From CAKOSP01 sp964370545 (GTDB taxonomy: Bacteria > Bacillota_I > Bacilli_A > RF39 > UBA660): DNA of 29,099 nt. Position 1 is the stretch's first letter, and each line of letters begins with the position of its first letter. Shown in pieces: positions 7,033 through 15,176 of this stretch. A model generated the notes under the pieces. The model saw only the letters and a list, made by a program, of their open reading frames with translations, did not search any database and was not told the origin of the DNA. Location: assembly GCA_964370545.1 (NCBI GenBank), contig CAYJJQ010000013.1, forward strand, positions 1 to 29,099, written 5' to 3'. Both the position numbers and the translations under genes were made by a program.

Positions 7033-8946
7033 ATTGTATATAGGTTCTGTTCCTTTAAGAAAATAAAATATTGTACTAGAACTTGCATCCACAGGTTCTT
7101 TTCCTGTAACGGCATCTAGCATAACACCAACCACATTTTTAGGCATATCGTACCAGCTTGTTTCTCTGTCTATGAAATAACCTTCTAATATCTCTGCTAA
7201 AGCATTTCTTTCTGCTCTGCTTATTTCACTAGTAGTTTCTTTACCTTCATCATATCCCATCCATAATGCTACTAAAACATCTTGATTATATCCAACATTC
7301 CAATTATCAGTGCTAGTAGTACCACTTTTAATAGCATATTTACGTGTAAGAGTATTTTTAATAGATAAACCAGTAGCGGAAGTATAATCACTAAATTTAT
7401 CGCTTGTGGTACCAGCCATCATTTCATTTAATATGTAAGTATAATTAGGATTAAGAACTAATTCTTCTTTGTGTTTCTTTTCATATAACACATTACCTTC
7501 CATATCTTCAATTTTCTCTATAAAATATAATTCTTTTTTATATCCACCAGATGCAAAAGTAGTGTAGCCAGTAGCTAAATCTATTATATTTAACTCACTT
7601 GTACCTAAAGCTAAAGAAGCAACTTCATCTAAATTTCCAGTAATACCAGTTAGTTTGGCTGTATCTATCAACTTATCAACACCTAAAAACAAATTTGTTT
7701 TAACAGCATATATATTATCAGAAAAAGCCATGGCAGCAGCCATTGTAATATCTTTATTAGCATACTTACTATTAAAATTACTAGGAGAATATACTTGATT
7801 ATTAGATAAACTAAATACTGTATGCTCACTTTTAAAAGTAGAGGCCATTGTTAAATTATTTTCTAAAGCAGCATAATATAAAAAAGGCTTCATAGTTGAT
7901 CCAACTTGCCTTACTGAAGATATAGCTCTATTATATGTACTATCATCATAATTAACACCTCCAGTAAGTGCTACAATGGCTCCAGTATCTGGAATACTGA
8001 TTAAACCAGCCACTTGCTGCTCATCATCAACAATATTGTTTAATATTTTTTCTTCTAATAATTGTTGGGCACTTATGTCAAGTGTAGTGTATATTTGTAA
8101 TCCGCCTGCCTCAATTAATGAATCAGGAATAACTTCCAAATTTTTTAATTCATTTAATACAGCATCTTGATAATACATAAGCATTTGTAAATCATTTTCT
8201 GTATGCTTTCCATGAATTGCTATTTCATTTAAAAACATTGAATCATATTCTTCTTCAGTAATGTATTCATTATCTAACATGGCTTTAGCCACTAATTTAG
8301 CTCTTTTAATACTTAAATCATAGTCCGTAACTGGATTATAGCTATTGGGTCTATTTGGAATTGCTGCAAGCATTACAGCTTCTTCTAAAGTTAAATCTTT
8401 GGAATCTTTATTAAAATAATATTGACTTGCATTTTCAATACCATAATTTCCATGACCATAATATATTGTATTTAGGTAGCCTTCTAAAATTTGATCTTTA
8501 GTATAATGAACTTCTAGTTCTAAAGTAAGAAAGGCTTCTTCAATTTTTCTTTCCCATGTTTTATCAAAAGTTAGATACATATTTTTAGCGTACTGCTGTG
8601 TAATAGTAGATGCACCCTCATCTAAAGTATTACTTTTAATATTATTATAAATTGCACTAGCTATTCTAGTATAATCAAATCCATCATGATCATAAAAATC
8701 TTTATCTTCATAAGCAATAGTTGCATTTATTAAATCGGTACTAATATTATCTAACTCTACCCATTTACTTGTTTTAGATCCTTGATATACTAATTCACCT
8801 TTATTATCATACAAAAAAAAGTTACCTGGTGTTTTAATATCAGGTTTAGGACTTAGATATGCATATGAATATAAACATACTAAAGCACATATTATGCCAA
8901 TTATAGTAAATATAAATAATTTAGTACTTATTTTTAATATTTTCAC
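7030..8946 (-). CDS. Class A penicillin-binding protein (bifunctional transglycosylase/transpeptidase)
   Basis: A 638-residue peptidoglycan synthase anchored by one N-terminal membrane helix (about 8-30). The GT51 transglycosylase domain shows EDKDFYDHDGFD with catalytic Glu80, EGASTITQQ (110-118) and ILEGYLNTIYYG (153-164). The transpeptidase domain shows S350-T-M-K353, S409-D-N411 and K540-S-G-T543. It lacks the long C-terminal extensions of many PBP1 proteins. The start is GTG with AGAGGTGAT upstream. It is on the minus strand, convergent with noc and divergent from the 9084 gene. It could correspond to PBP1a or to a sporulation-type class A protein; the sequence does not decide. Confidence 0.95.
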   Translation of the reverse strand: MKILKISTKLFIFTIIGIICALVCLYSYAYLSPKPDIKTPGNFFLYDNKGELVYQGSKTSKWVELDNISTDLINATIAYEDKDFYDHDGFDYTRIASAIYNNIKSNTLDEGASTITQQYAKNMYLTFDKTWERKIEEAFLTLELEVHYTKDQILEGYLNTIYYGHGNYGIENASQYYFNKDSKDLTLEEAVMLAAIPNRPNSYNPVTDYDLSIKRAKLVAKAMLDNEYITEEEYDSMFLNEIAIHGKHTENDLQMLMYYQDAVLNELKNLEVIPDSLIEAGGLQIYTTLDISAQQLLEEKILNNIVDDEQQVAGLISIPDTGAIVALTGGVNYDDSTYNRAISSVRQVGSTMKPFLYYAALENNLTMASTFKSEHTVFSLSNNQVYSPSNFNSKYANKDITMAAAMAFSDNIYAVKTNLFLGVDKLIDTAKLTGITGNLDEVASLALGTSELNIIDLATGYTTFASGGYKKELYFIEKIEDMEGNVLYEKKHKEELVLNPNYTYILNEMMAGTTSDKFSDYTSATGLSIKNTLTRKYAIKSGTTSTDNWNVGYNQDVLVALWMGYDEGKETTSEISRAERNALAEILEGYFIDRETSWYDMPKNVVGVMLDAVTGKEPVDASSSTIFYFLKGTEPIYN

Positions 8947-9027
8947 TATATCACCTCTAATAGTATTGGATAAAATAGTTAAATTATTAATTAAAAAGTA
9001 AATTTAATGTAATTTTGTGAAAAAATA

Positions 9028-9055
9028 TTGATTTTATTACCCGTTATGATATAAT
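9028..9055 (+). promoter_or_regulatory. Promoter of the YwiB-like gene
   Basis: -35 TTGATT (9028-9033), 16-base spacer, extended -10 TGATATAAT ending at 9055. It covers an in-frame ATG at 9054, which therefore cannot be the start codon. Confidence 0.75.
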
Positions 9056-9083
9056 GTTTAGGAAAAAAGCGGGGTGCTGTCTT

Positions 9084-9431
9084 TTGGAATCAATAATTAA
9101 TTGGGAAGTTTATAACAACAATAAATTACTTATTAGTAGAAAAAATGTCAAATCATTATATAATTATAATAATTACCTTATATATGAAACTAATGTGGAG
9201 TATAATAAGTTTGATATTAAAAATTTGATATTTACTAGAAAAACTGAGGAATTACATTTAGAAATTGATTTCCAAAAAAAGCAGTGCAAAGTTTTCTTTG
9301 AAGCAGACAATTGCTTAAAATTTGATATTGAATGCTTTTATAAAATAAATAATGAAGAAATTGTATTAGAATATGCTCTTGATGAAGAAATAAAAAAATT
9401 AAGAATAGTATTTGTAAGTACAAAGTTTTAA
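9084..9431 (+). CDS. DUF1934 / YwiB-like beta-barrel protein
   Basis: A 115-residue protein made mostly of predicted short beta strands, with the rhythm of the DUF1934 (YwiB) calycin-like barrel: a basic strand TRK in the middle and a late LEYAL strand. No biochemical role is established. I place the start at TTG 9084, with GGGGTG 7 bases upstream; a longer frame from ATG 9054 would begin inside the -10 box. It precedes the delta-subunit gene rpoE, as ywiB-type genes do in Bacilli, and this supports the assignment. Similarity is by pattern only, so the family call is moderate. Confidence 0.6.
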   Translation: MESIINWEVYNNNKLLISRKNVKSLYNYNNYLIYETNVEYNKFDIKNLIFTRKTEELHLEIDFQKKQCKVFFEADNCLKFDIECFYKINNEEIVLEYALDEEIKKLRIVFVSTKF

Positions 9432-9434
9432 TTA

Positions 9435-9463
9435 ATGACTTAAAATTAATTGAAACATATAAT
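9435..9463 (+). promoter_or_regulatory. Promoter of rpoE
   Basis: -35 ATGACT (4/6 to consensus), 17-base spacer, perfect -10 TATAAT (9458-9463). Confidence 0.6.
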
Positions 9464-9488
9464 GTAGTTAAGACAAGGATGGAAGAAA

Positions 9489-9935
9489 ATGAAATTAAAC
9501 GATTTAACTGTAGAAGAATTAGAAAGTATGGGTTATGATGAAATAGCATATTTAGTGTTATTAGAATCAGGGAAAAAACAAAAATTATTAACAATATTTA
9601 AAAAAATATGTAGTGTATTAAAATTAGATTTTGAATCACAAACTGACAATGTGACAGATTTTTTTGAATTATTATCAACAAATAAAAAGTTTATAATGCT
9701 TGATAATGGTTATTGGGATTTACAAATAAACCATAAAGTAGATTTAACAGTTGAAGAAGAGATTGATGAAACTTTAGAAATTGAAGAAGAAATAGATTTT
9801 GAAGAAGAAGAGGAAACTAAAGAGGAAGAAAATATCTTTTATGATGGTGAAGAAACTGATGATAGCGCAGATGATGATTTAGCTGACTTAGTAATAGTAG
9901 ACCCAATAGAAGAGGAAGAAGCAGGCGTACTATAG
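9489..9935 (+). CDS. rpoE: DNA-directed RNA polymerase delta subunit
   Basis: A 148-residue protein with the two-part architecture of delta: a folded N-terminal HARE-HTH domain (about 1-82; LTVEELESMGYDEIAYLVL at 5-23, ending NGYWDLQ) and a highly acidic, disordered tail (about 85-148, mostly Glu and Asp). Delta binds core polymerase, speeds recycling and sharpens promoter selectivity in low-GC Gram-positives. It is typical of Bacilli, so it helps place the organism. In many relatives pyrG follows; here prfA follows after 27 bases. Confidence 0.9.
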   Translation: MKLNDLTVEELESMGYDEIAYLVLLESGKKQKLLTIFKKICSVLKLDFESQTDNVTDFFELLSTNKKFIMLDNGYWDLQINHKVDLTVEEEIDETLEIEEEIDFEEEEETKEEENIFYDGEETDDSADDDLADLVIVDPIEEEEAGVL

Positions 9936-9951
9936 CTTGCTTTTAATTATT
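9919..9951 (+). terminator. Possible weak terminator or attenuator after rpoE
   Basis: 8-bp stem AAGCAGGC / GCTTGCTT with one G-U pair, 8-base loop and a broken T tract. It includes the rpoE stop (9933-9935). It may only reduce read-through into prfA. Confidence 0.5.
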
Positions 9952-9962
9952 AAGGAGAAATT

Positions 9963-11030
9963 ATGTTTGAAAGATTAGATCATATAGTTAGTAAATATGA
10001 AAAGTTAAATGAAGATTTAAATAATCCTGAAATTTTAGCTGATTTTAATATTGTAAAAAAGTTATCTAAAGAAGCTTCGGATTTAGAGGAAACAGTTGTT
10101 ACCTATAAAGAGTATAAAAAATTATTAAACGATTTGGAAGAAGCAAAAGAGTTATTGGCTGATGAAGAAATGAAAATATTTGCTGAAGAAGAAATAGCGT
10201 TACTAAACGAAAAAATACCGCAAGTAAAAGATTCATTAGAGATGCTATTAATTCCTAAAGACGAAAACGATGGAAAAAATGTTATAGTTGAAATTAGAGG
10301 TGCAGCAGGTGGTGACGAAGCAAATATTTTTGCAGGTGATTTACTTAGAATGTATACCTATTATGCAGAAAAAAATGGTTGGAAAGTTGAAATTATGAGT
10401 TCAATAGAAGGAACAAGTGGTGGATTTTCACAAATTGAATGTTTAATTAAAGGTGAAAATGTATATTCTAAACTTAAATACGAAAGTGGAGCTCATAGAG
10501 TTCAAAGAGTTCCATCTACTGAAACCCAAGGTAGAGTTCATACTTCTACAGCAACAGTTTTAATAATGCCAGAAGTAGAAGATGTTAATATCGATATTAA
10601 AGAAGCAGATTTAAAAATTGACGTTTATAGATCATCAGGAGCAGGAGGTCAATCTGTTAATACTACTGATTCAGCTGTTAGAATAACTCATTTGCCTACA
10701 GGTGTAGTTGTTACATGTCAAAATGAAAGAAGTCAATTAAAAAACAAAGATAAAGCTATGAAAATGCTTAAAATAAAATTGTATGATGACATGATTCAAA
10801 AACAAGAAAGCGAAATGGGAGCTGCTAGAAAATCTAAAATTGGAACAGGAGATAGATCTGAAAAAATCAGAACATATAATTATCCTCAAAATAGAGTTAC
10901 AGATCACAGAATTAACTTTTCATTAATGGAATTAGATAGAGTAATGGATGGAGCTATAGACCAAGTTATAGAAGCTTTAATTACAGAAGATGTAAGATTA
11001 AAACTAGCTGGTGAAAAATTTGATGCATAA
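9963..11030 (+). CDS. prfA: Peptide chain release factor 1
   Basis: A 355-residue class I release factor recognising UAA and UAG. The codon-recognition tripeptide of the PxT type is P184-S-T186 within HRVQRVPSTETQGR. The peptidyl-tRNA hydrolysis motif GGQ is at 228-230; its glutamine is the usual target of PrmC, encoded next. AAGGAG lies 5 bases before the ATG. The stop overlaps prmC by 8 bases. Parts of its central region are nearly identical at DNA level to prfB (see findings). Confidence 0.97.
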   Translation: MFERLDHIVSKYEKLNEDLNNPEILADFNIVKKLSKEASDLEETVVTYKEYKKLLNDLEEAKELLADEEMKIFAEEEIALLNEKIPQVKDSLEMLLIPKDENDGKNVIVEIRGAAGGDEANIFAGDLLRMYTYYAEKNGWKVEIMSSIEGTSGGFSQIECLIKGENVYSKLKYESGAHRVQRVPSTETQGRVHTSTATVLIMPEVEDVNIDIKEADLKIDVYRSSGAGGQSVNTTDSAVRITHLPTGVVVTCQNERSQLKNKDKAMKMLKIKLYDDMIQKQESEMGAARKSKIGTGDRSEKIRTYNYPQNRVTDHRINFSLMELDRVMDGAIDQVIEALITEDVRLKLAGEKFDA

Positions 11031-11739
11031 CGAAGAACAGATTTTAAAATATGTTCCAAAAGAAAAACAAGAAAAAGCGTTATTTGATTTAAAAAATGGT
11101 AAACCTATTCAATATATTATAGGAAATGTTGACTTTTGTGGTAACCTTATTAAAGTTAATGAAAATGTATTAATACCAAGATTTGAAACAGAGGAACTTG
11201 TTTCTAGGGTTAATAATTTAATAAGTAAATATTATGAAAATAAACAAATAAAAATAGCAGATTTAGGAACTGGTAGCGGTGCAATAGCTATTAGTATTAG
11301 TAAATTAACAAACTTAACTGTTGATGCTTATGAAATATCTGATTTAGCAATAAAAGTTGCTAATGAAAATATTATCAATAATAAAGTAGATGTAAATGTA
11401 ATTAAACATGATATTAGAAATATATTACCAAATAAGTATGATGTAATAATATCTAATCCGCCTTATATTGATAGAACTGAAGAAGTAGAACAAATAGTAC
11501 TTGATAATGAACCTCATTTAGCATTATTTGCTGATAATAAAGGTTTAGAATTCTATGAAAAAATATTAGCATACTGTCCAGAGGTTTTAAATCAAAAAGG
11601 TATAATTGCATTCGAAATAGGGTATTTACAAGCAGATGAAATTATTAATATAGCAAAAAGATATTTTCCCAAAGCAAATATCTATAAAGAAAATGATTTA
11701 GCAGGTAAACCTAGATATATTTTTATAATAAATGAATAA
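11023..11739 (+). CDS. prmC: Release factor glutamine-N5 methyltransferase PrmC
   Basis: A 238-residue SAM methyltransferase that methylates the GGQ glutamine of release factors. It shows the motif IPRFETEELV (51-60), the SAM site LGTGSGAIAI (81-90) and catalytic NPPY (145-148). It is shorter than the usual 280 or so residues because the N-terminal helical domain is reduced. GTG 11011 is possible, but ATG 11023 overlaps the prfA stop as ATGCATAA with GGTGA 8 bases upstream, so I prefer it. prfA-prmC-spoIIR follows the B. subtilis order. Confidence 0.93.
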   Translation: MHNEEQILKYVPKEKQEKALFDLKNGKPIQYIIGNVDFCGNLIKVNENVLIPRFETEELVSRVNNLISKYYENKQIKIADLGTGSGAIAISISKLTNLTVDAYEISDLAIKVANENIINNKVDVNVIKHDIRNILPNKYDVIISNPPYIDRTEEVEQIVLDNEPHLALFADNKGLEFYEKILAYCPEVLNQKGIIAFEIGYLQADEIINIAKRYFPKANIYKENDLAGKPRYIFIINE

Positions 11740-11782
11740 AAATTATTATTTTTAATCATAATTATTTTGAAAGAGAGATAAT

Positions 11783-12286
11783 ATGAAAAAAATAATAATT
11801 TTTTTATTTATATTAGTAGTAATAATAGTATCAAGTAAAGAAAATAATACATTTACTATTCCAGATGAATCAATAAGATTTAGAGTGGTAGCTAATAGTA
11901 ATGAAGCTAAAGATCAAGTAATAAAATATGATTTAGTAGATGAAGTAAGTTCTATAATTAAAAATATAGAAACAAGTAATTCTTATGAAGAAAGTAAAAT
12001 AAATATAAATAAATATGTACCAGAAATAGAAGCAAAATTATTAGATTTAGGTATAGATGCAACAGTAAATTTTGGTAATAATTACTTTCCTGTTAAAACA
12101 TATAAAGGAGTAGTATATGACTCAGGCAACTATGAATCATTAGTTATAACAATAAACGAAGGAAAAGGTGATAATTGGTGGTGTATATTATTTCCTCCTT
12201 TATGTTCACTAGAACAAGAAAGTTCTAATATAGATGATGCTGAGTATTCATTATATATAAAAGACATAATAAGTAAGTTTTATTAA
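11783..12286 (+). CDS. spoIIR: Stage II sporulation protein R
   Basis: A 167-residue secreted protein with an N-terminal hydrophobic signal segment (about 3-18). Family signatures are IRFRVVANSNEAKDQ near 31-45 and the Trp-rich motif GKGDNWWCILFPPLC near the C-terminus. In B. subtilis SpoIIR is made in the forespore under SigF and triggers SpoIIGA to process pro-SigE in the mother cell, so its presence implies an endospore programme. It is shorter than the B. subtilis protein. GAGAG precedes the ATG. Confidence 0.93.
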   Translation: MKKIIIFLFILVVIIVSSKENNTFTIPDESIRFRVVANSNEAKDQVIKYDLVDEVSSIIKNIETSNSYEESKININKYVPEIEAKLLDLGIDATVNFGNNYFPVKTYKGVVYDSGNYESLVITINEGKGDNWWCILFPPLCSLEQESSNIDDAEYSLYIKDIISKFY

Positions 12287-12292
12287 TATAAT
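12287..12292 (+). promoter_or_regulatory. Possible -10 box directly before mntP
   Basis: TATAAT ending 5 bases before the mntP ATG; no clear -35. If used, the transcript would be leaderless. In this AT-rich DNA it may be chance. Confidence 0.3.
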
Positions 12293-12297
12293 ATTAT

Positions 12298-12828
12298 ATG
12301 AATGATATTGTAACAATAATTTTATTAGGAGTATCTTTATCAATGGATGCGTTCTCGCTATCCATTGTTTTAGGAAACTATTTTCAAAAAAAGAATGCTA
12401 AATTACTAGTTATTATAACTGGTATTTTTCATTTTATTATGCCTTTATTAGGTGCCTTATTAGGCTATAAAACAATTAATTTATTAAATTTAGATAATGA
12501 TTATATTTTAGGTACTATACTAGTAATATTAAGTATTCAAGTATTTATAAATATAATTAAAAAAGAAGATATAACCCAAAAGTTTACATATTTTACAATT
12601 ATCAGTATAGCATTTGGCGTAAGCATAGATAGCTTTACAGTAGGTTTTGGGCTTGTTTTTAGTAATATCAATATATTTGTATCCGCAGCCTATTTTGCCT
12701 TTTTTAGCAGTGTTTTTACGCTATTAGGACTTATAATAGGTAAATACTTTAGTAAAGTATTAGGTGTATATTCAAAAATAATAGGAGCATTAATGCTTCT
12801 ACTACTAGGAATATATAATTTAATATAG
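12298..12828 (+). CDS. mntP: MntP-family manganese efflux pump
   Basis: A 176-residue membrane protein with about six hydrophobic segments arranged as two related halves. Each half carries the family motif: SMDAFSLSI near residue 15 and SIDSFTVGFG near 109; the paired Asp residues are essential in characterised MntP proteins. It exports Mn(II). It starts 11 bases after the spoIIR stop with no Shine-Dalgarno visible, so translation may depend on a leaderless message or coupling. A ywlD/mntP-type gene near spoIIR also occurs in B. subtilis. No manganese riboswitch could fit the short gap. Confidence 0.88.
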   Translation: MNDIVTIILLGVSLSMDAFSLSIVLGNYFQKKNAKLLVIITGIFHFIMPLLGALLGYKTINLLNLDNDYILGTILVILSIQVFINIIKKEDITQKFTYFTIISIAFGVSIDSFTVGFGLVFSNINIFVSAAYFAFFSSVFTLLGLIIGKYFSKVLGVYSKIIGALMLLLLGIYNLI

Positions 12829-12912
12829 TATAATTATAAAAAATAAGAATATTTATATTGTATAAGTAGAGAAAATGTGATTTAATAAGTATGCTAATTA
12901 AAAAGGAGAAAT

Positions 12913-14166
12913 ATGAAAAGAATTGTTATTAAAGGCAATAGACCTTTAAGTGGAACGATTAAAATAGGTGGTGCTAAAAATAGTGTTGTTGGTTTATTTC
13001 CAGCAGCTTTACTTTCTAATGGGAAAATAACTATCGATAATGTTCCTAATATATCAGATAAAAATGCTCTTATTCTTATAATGAGATTACTAGGAGCAAA
13101 AATAAATTATAGAGGTAGTAAATATGAAATTGATACTACAGAAATAGTCAATAAGACTATACCAGTAAAATATAGTAGCAAGTTAAGAGCTTCTTATTAT
13201 TTTATGGGTGTATTATTAGCTAAATTTGGAAGAGCAGAGGTATATTTACCTGGCGGATGCAATATTGGTGAAAGACCAATTGATTTACATCTAGAAGGAT
13301 TTAAAAAACTAGGAGCAACTGTAACTCAAGAAGGCGATAAATATGTAATAGAAGCAAAAAAACTTAAAGGTGCTAAAATAAATTTAAAATTTGCATCAGT
13401 AGGAGCTACTATAAATATATTATTTGCAGCTGTTAAAGCTAAAGGTAAAACAGTAATTACTAATGCAGCAAAAGAGCCGGAAATAGTTAATATAGCTGAG
13501 TTTTTAAATAATATGGGAGCAAAAATAACAGGTGTAGGAACTGATAGAATAGTTATTAAAGGTGTAAAAAGCTTTAAAGATGCAAAAATATCTGTATTGC
13601 CTGACAGAATTGAAGCTGGTACATATTTAATTATGGGAGCATTAATGGGTGAAAATTTCACAATTGATGGTGTTGAAAAAGAAGATATGGAGGCTGTATT
13701 TGATAAATTTGATGAAATGAATATTAAATATGAAATTAATGGTCGTAAGGTTAAGATGAATAAAGCAACAGATTTTAAGGGTATTGATGTTGCATCAGAA
13801 GTTTTTCCTGGTTTTCCAACTGATTTAGGACAACCATTACATGTATTAATGTCATGTGCTAATTCAAAATCTACTTTTGAAGAAAATATATTTGAAACAA
13901 GAATGGAACATATCAAGTATTTGAAGAAAATGGGTGCAAATATGACTGTAGTAGGTAATAAAGTATCAATTGAGGGAAATACTACCTATAAAGGCGCTAA
14001 GATAATAGCAACAGATTTAAGAGGTGGAGCAGCAATGGTATTAGCTGGACTACTTGCAAAGGGAACAACAGTTATTGATAGTGCAGATTATATTCTAAGA
14101 GGATATGAAAATATAATTAAAAAATTATCTAAAGTCGGTGCTAAAATTGAAATAGAAGAAATATAA
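12913..14166 (+). CDS. murA: UDP-N-acetylglucosamine 1-carboxyvinyltransferase MurA
   Basis: A 417-residue EPT-fold enzyme for the first committed step of peptidoglycan synthesis, transferring enolpyruvate from PEP to UDP-GlcNAc. It shows G20-A-K-N23 with the conserved Lys and Asn, and the loop PGGCNIGERPIDLHLEG with catalytic Cys116, the residue alkylated by fosfomycin in Cys-type MurA. AAGGAG lies 6 bases before the ATG. Length is normal. An 84-base gap precedes it with several AT-rich -10-like sequences, so it may be independently transcribed. It lies upstream of spoIID and spoIIQ as murAA does in B. subtilis, with extra genes between. Confidence 0.97.
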   Translation: MKRIVIKGNRPLSGTIKIGGAKNSVVGLFPAALLSNGKITIDNVPNISDKNALILIMRLLGAKINYRGSKYEIDTTEIVNKTIPVKYSSKLRASYYFMGVLLAKFGRAEVYLPGGCNIGERPIDLHLEGFKKLGATVTQEGDKYVIEAKKLKGAKINLKFASVGATINILFAAVKAKGKTVITNAAKEPEIVNIAEFLNNMGAKITGVGTDRIVIKGVKSFKDAKISVLPDRIEAGTYLIMGALMGENFTIDGVEKEDMEAVFDKFDEMNIKYEINGRKVKMNKATDFKGIDVASEVFPGFPTDLGQPLHVLMSCANSKSTFEENIFETRMEHIKYLKKMGANMTVVGNKVSIEGNTTYKGAKIIATDLRGGAAMVLAGLLAKGTTVIDSADYILRGYENIIKKLSKVGAKIEIEEI

Positions 14167-14189
14167 TGTAGAGAAATCTACATTTTTTT
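14165..14189 (+). terminator. Intrinsic terminator after murA
   Basis: 8-bp stem AATGTAGA / TCTACATT closed by a GAAA tetraloop, then a T run. It starts within the murA stop codon (14164-14166). Confidence 0.9.
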
Positions 14190-14199
14190 GTGAGGTAAA

Positions 14200-14799
14200 A
14201 TGGAAAAGAAAATTGGTATAATAATAGTTACAGGTTTTATTTTAACGTTGATAATCTATTTTGTCTTTAAAAACGATGAAATAGATTATATATCAATTGG
14301 AGATAGTTTTACTACTAATTTAAGTGAAAATAATTTTACTAACTTAATAGCAGCTGAACTATCAAGCTTAGGAACATATAATAACAGTTATTCTTATAAT
14401 AATCTTTCATCTAGAGATTTATTTGACATGTTATATAGTAATAATAAAATAGCAAATAATAAACTTACAATAAATCAACTTTTATCTTCAGCTGAACTTG
14501 TTACAATAGCTTTAGGTATTGATGAACTATTAACTATGGCTAATGTTAACTTATATTTATACTATTTAGATAAATCTATAATGTTAATAAATGAGGTGAC
14601 TGATGCCAAAATATATTTAATTGGACTAAATAGTAATGTTGATAAAATAACAGATATTAACAAAGAAATACAAAATATAGCAAAAAAACATAATATAAAC
14701 TATATAAATGTATCTGATTTAAGTGTAAATTATCCTCTTAATAAGTATGAAAATAATAAACTAAAAGACTATATTCTAGAAGATTTTAATGTTAAATAA
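14200..14799 (+). CDS. Membrane-anchored SGNH/GDSL hydrolase-like protein, probably degenerate
   Basis: A 199-residue protein with one N-terminal membrane or signal segment (about 5-23), then YISIGDSFT, the GDS block carrying the SGNH nucleophile (Ser36). The block III position reads ALGIDELL instead of the usual GxND, so the oxyanion Asn is replaced, and I find no DxxH block near the C-terminus. The fold is probably SGNH, but esterase activity is doubtful. Homologues in spore formers act on lipids or cell-wall esters; no substrate can be proposed here. It begins 34 bases after the murA stop, past a terminator. Confidence 0.65.
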   Translation: MEKKIGIIIVTGFILTLIIYFVFKNDEIDYISIGDSFTTNLSENNFTNLIAAELSSLGTYNNSYSYNNLSSRDLFDMLYSNNKIANNKLTINQLLSSAELVTIALGIDELLTMANVNLYLYYLDKSIMLINEVTDAKIYLIGLNSNVDKITDINKEIQNIAKKHNINYINVSDLSVNYPLNKYENNKLKDYILEDFNVK

Positions 14800-14821
14800 A
14801 GAAAATATTAGTTATTTCCTA

Positions 14822-14849
14822 TTGAATGATTACAAAAATGTGATATAAT
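14822..14849 (+). promoter_or_regulatory. Promoter of rpmE
   Basis: -35 TTGAAT, 16-base spacer, extended -10 TGATATAAT ending at 14849. One of the best promoters in the window. Confidence 0.8.
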
Positions 14850-14866
14850 ACATTTGCAACGAAAAT

Positions 14867-14886
14867 CATGCTTAAAAATAAGTATG
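14867..14886 (+). promoter_or_regulatory. Leader hairpin of rpmE
   Basis: 8-bp hairpin CATGCTTA / TAAGTATG with one G-U pair and AAAA loop, in the 5' leader just before the rpmE Shine-Dalgarno. It has no T tract, so it is not a terminator. It may be a site of L31 feedback control; this is inference. Confidence 0.45.
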
Positions 14887-14903
14887 GCGGAAGGAGAGAT
14901 AAT

Positions 14904-15113
14904 ATGAAAGCTAATATTCATCCAGAAACAAAAGAAACTACATTTGTATGCGCTTGTGGTGAAACATTTAAAGCTAAATCTTCTAGTGAAAATATTAATG
15001 TTGAGGTATGTCATAAATGCCATCCAGCTTATGGAGATAACATTAATGTGGTAACTAAAAAATCAAGTAATATTGAGAAGTTTAACCGTAAATATAAATT
15101 AGATGAAAAATAA
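14904..15113 (+). CDS. rpmE: 50S ribosomal protein L31 (zinc-binding type)
   Basis: A 69-residue L31 beginning MKANIHPETKETTF. It keeps the zinc ligands Cys16, Cys18, Cys36 and Cys39 (CAC and CHKC), so it is the Zn-containing form rather than the Cys-less paralogue used under zinc shortage. The C-terminal FNRKYKL is typical. The frame extends upstream to 14868, but AAGGAGAG at 14891-14898 fixes the start at ATG 14904. It is transcribed alone: good promoter, leader hairpin and terminator. Confidence 0.96.
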   Translation: MKANIHPETKETTFVCACGETFKAKSSSENINVEVCHKCHPAYGDNINVVTKKSSNIEKFNRKYKLDEK

Positions 15114-15137
15114 AACTGTAAAGTTTTATTTTTTTTG
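15108..15137 (+). terminator. Intrinsic terminator after rpmE
   Basis: 10-bp stem AAATAAAACT / AGTTTTATTT, loop GTAA, then a T run. The rpmE stop (15111-15113) is in the stem. Confidence 0.85.
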
Positions 15138-15160
15138 TTTAATGAAGTAATGTTTTGAAG

Positions 15161-15166
15161 TATAAT
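15161..15166 (+). promoter_or_regulatory. -10 box for the rpiB-spoIID group
   Basis: Perfect TATAAT 10 bases before the rpiB frame opens; the -35 is unclear. Confidence 0.45.
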
Positions 15167-15176
15167 TAAGAGGGAG

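Noticed and set aside
12287..12297. Manganese riboswitch (yybP-ykoY) for mntP
   Set aside because: Only 11 bases separate spoIIR and mntP; the element needs about 100 bases.
13326..13916. 196-codon open frame on the minus strand inside murA
   Set aside because: It is antisense to a full-length, motif-complete murA, has low-complexity Ser/Ile-rich composition and no ribosome-binding site; a by-product of AT-rich codon use.
14808..15023. 71-codon minus-strand frame over rpmE
   Set aside because: Overlaps the rpmE promoter and Cys-rich coding region in antisense; no start signals.
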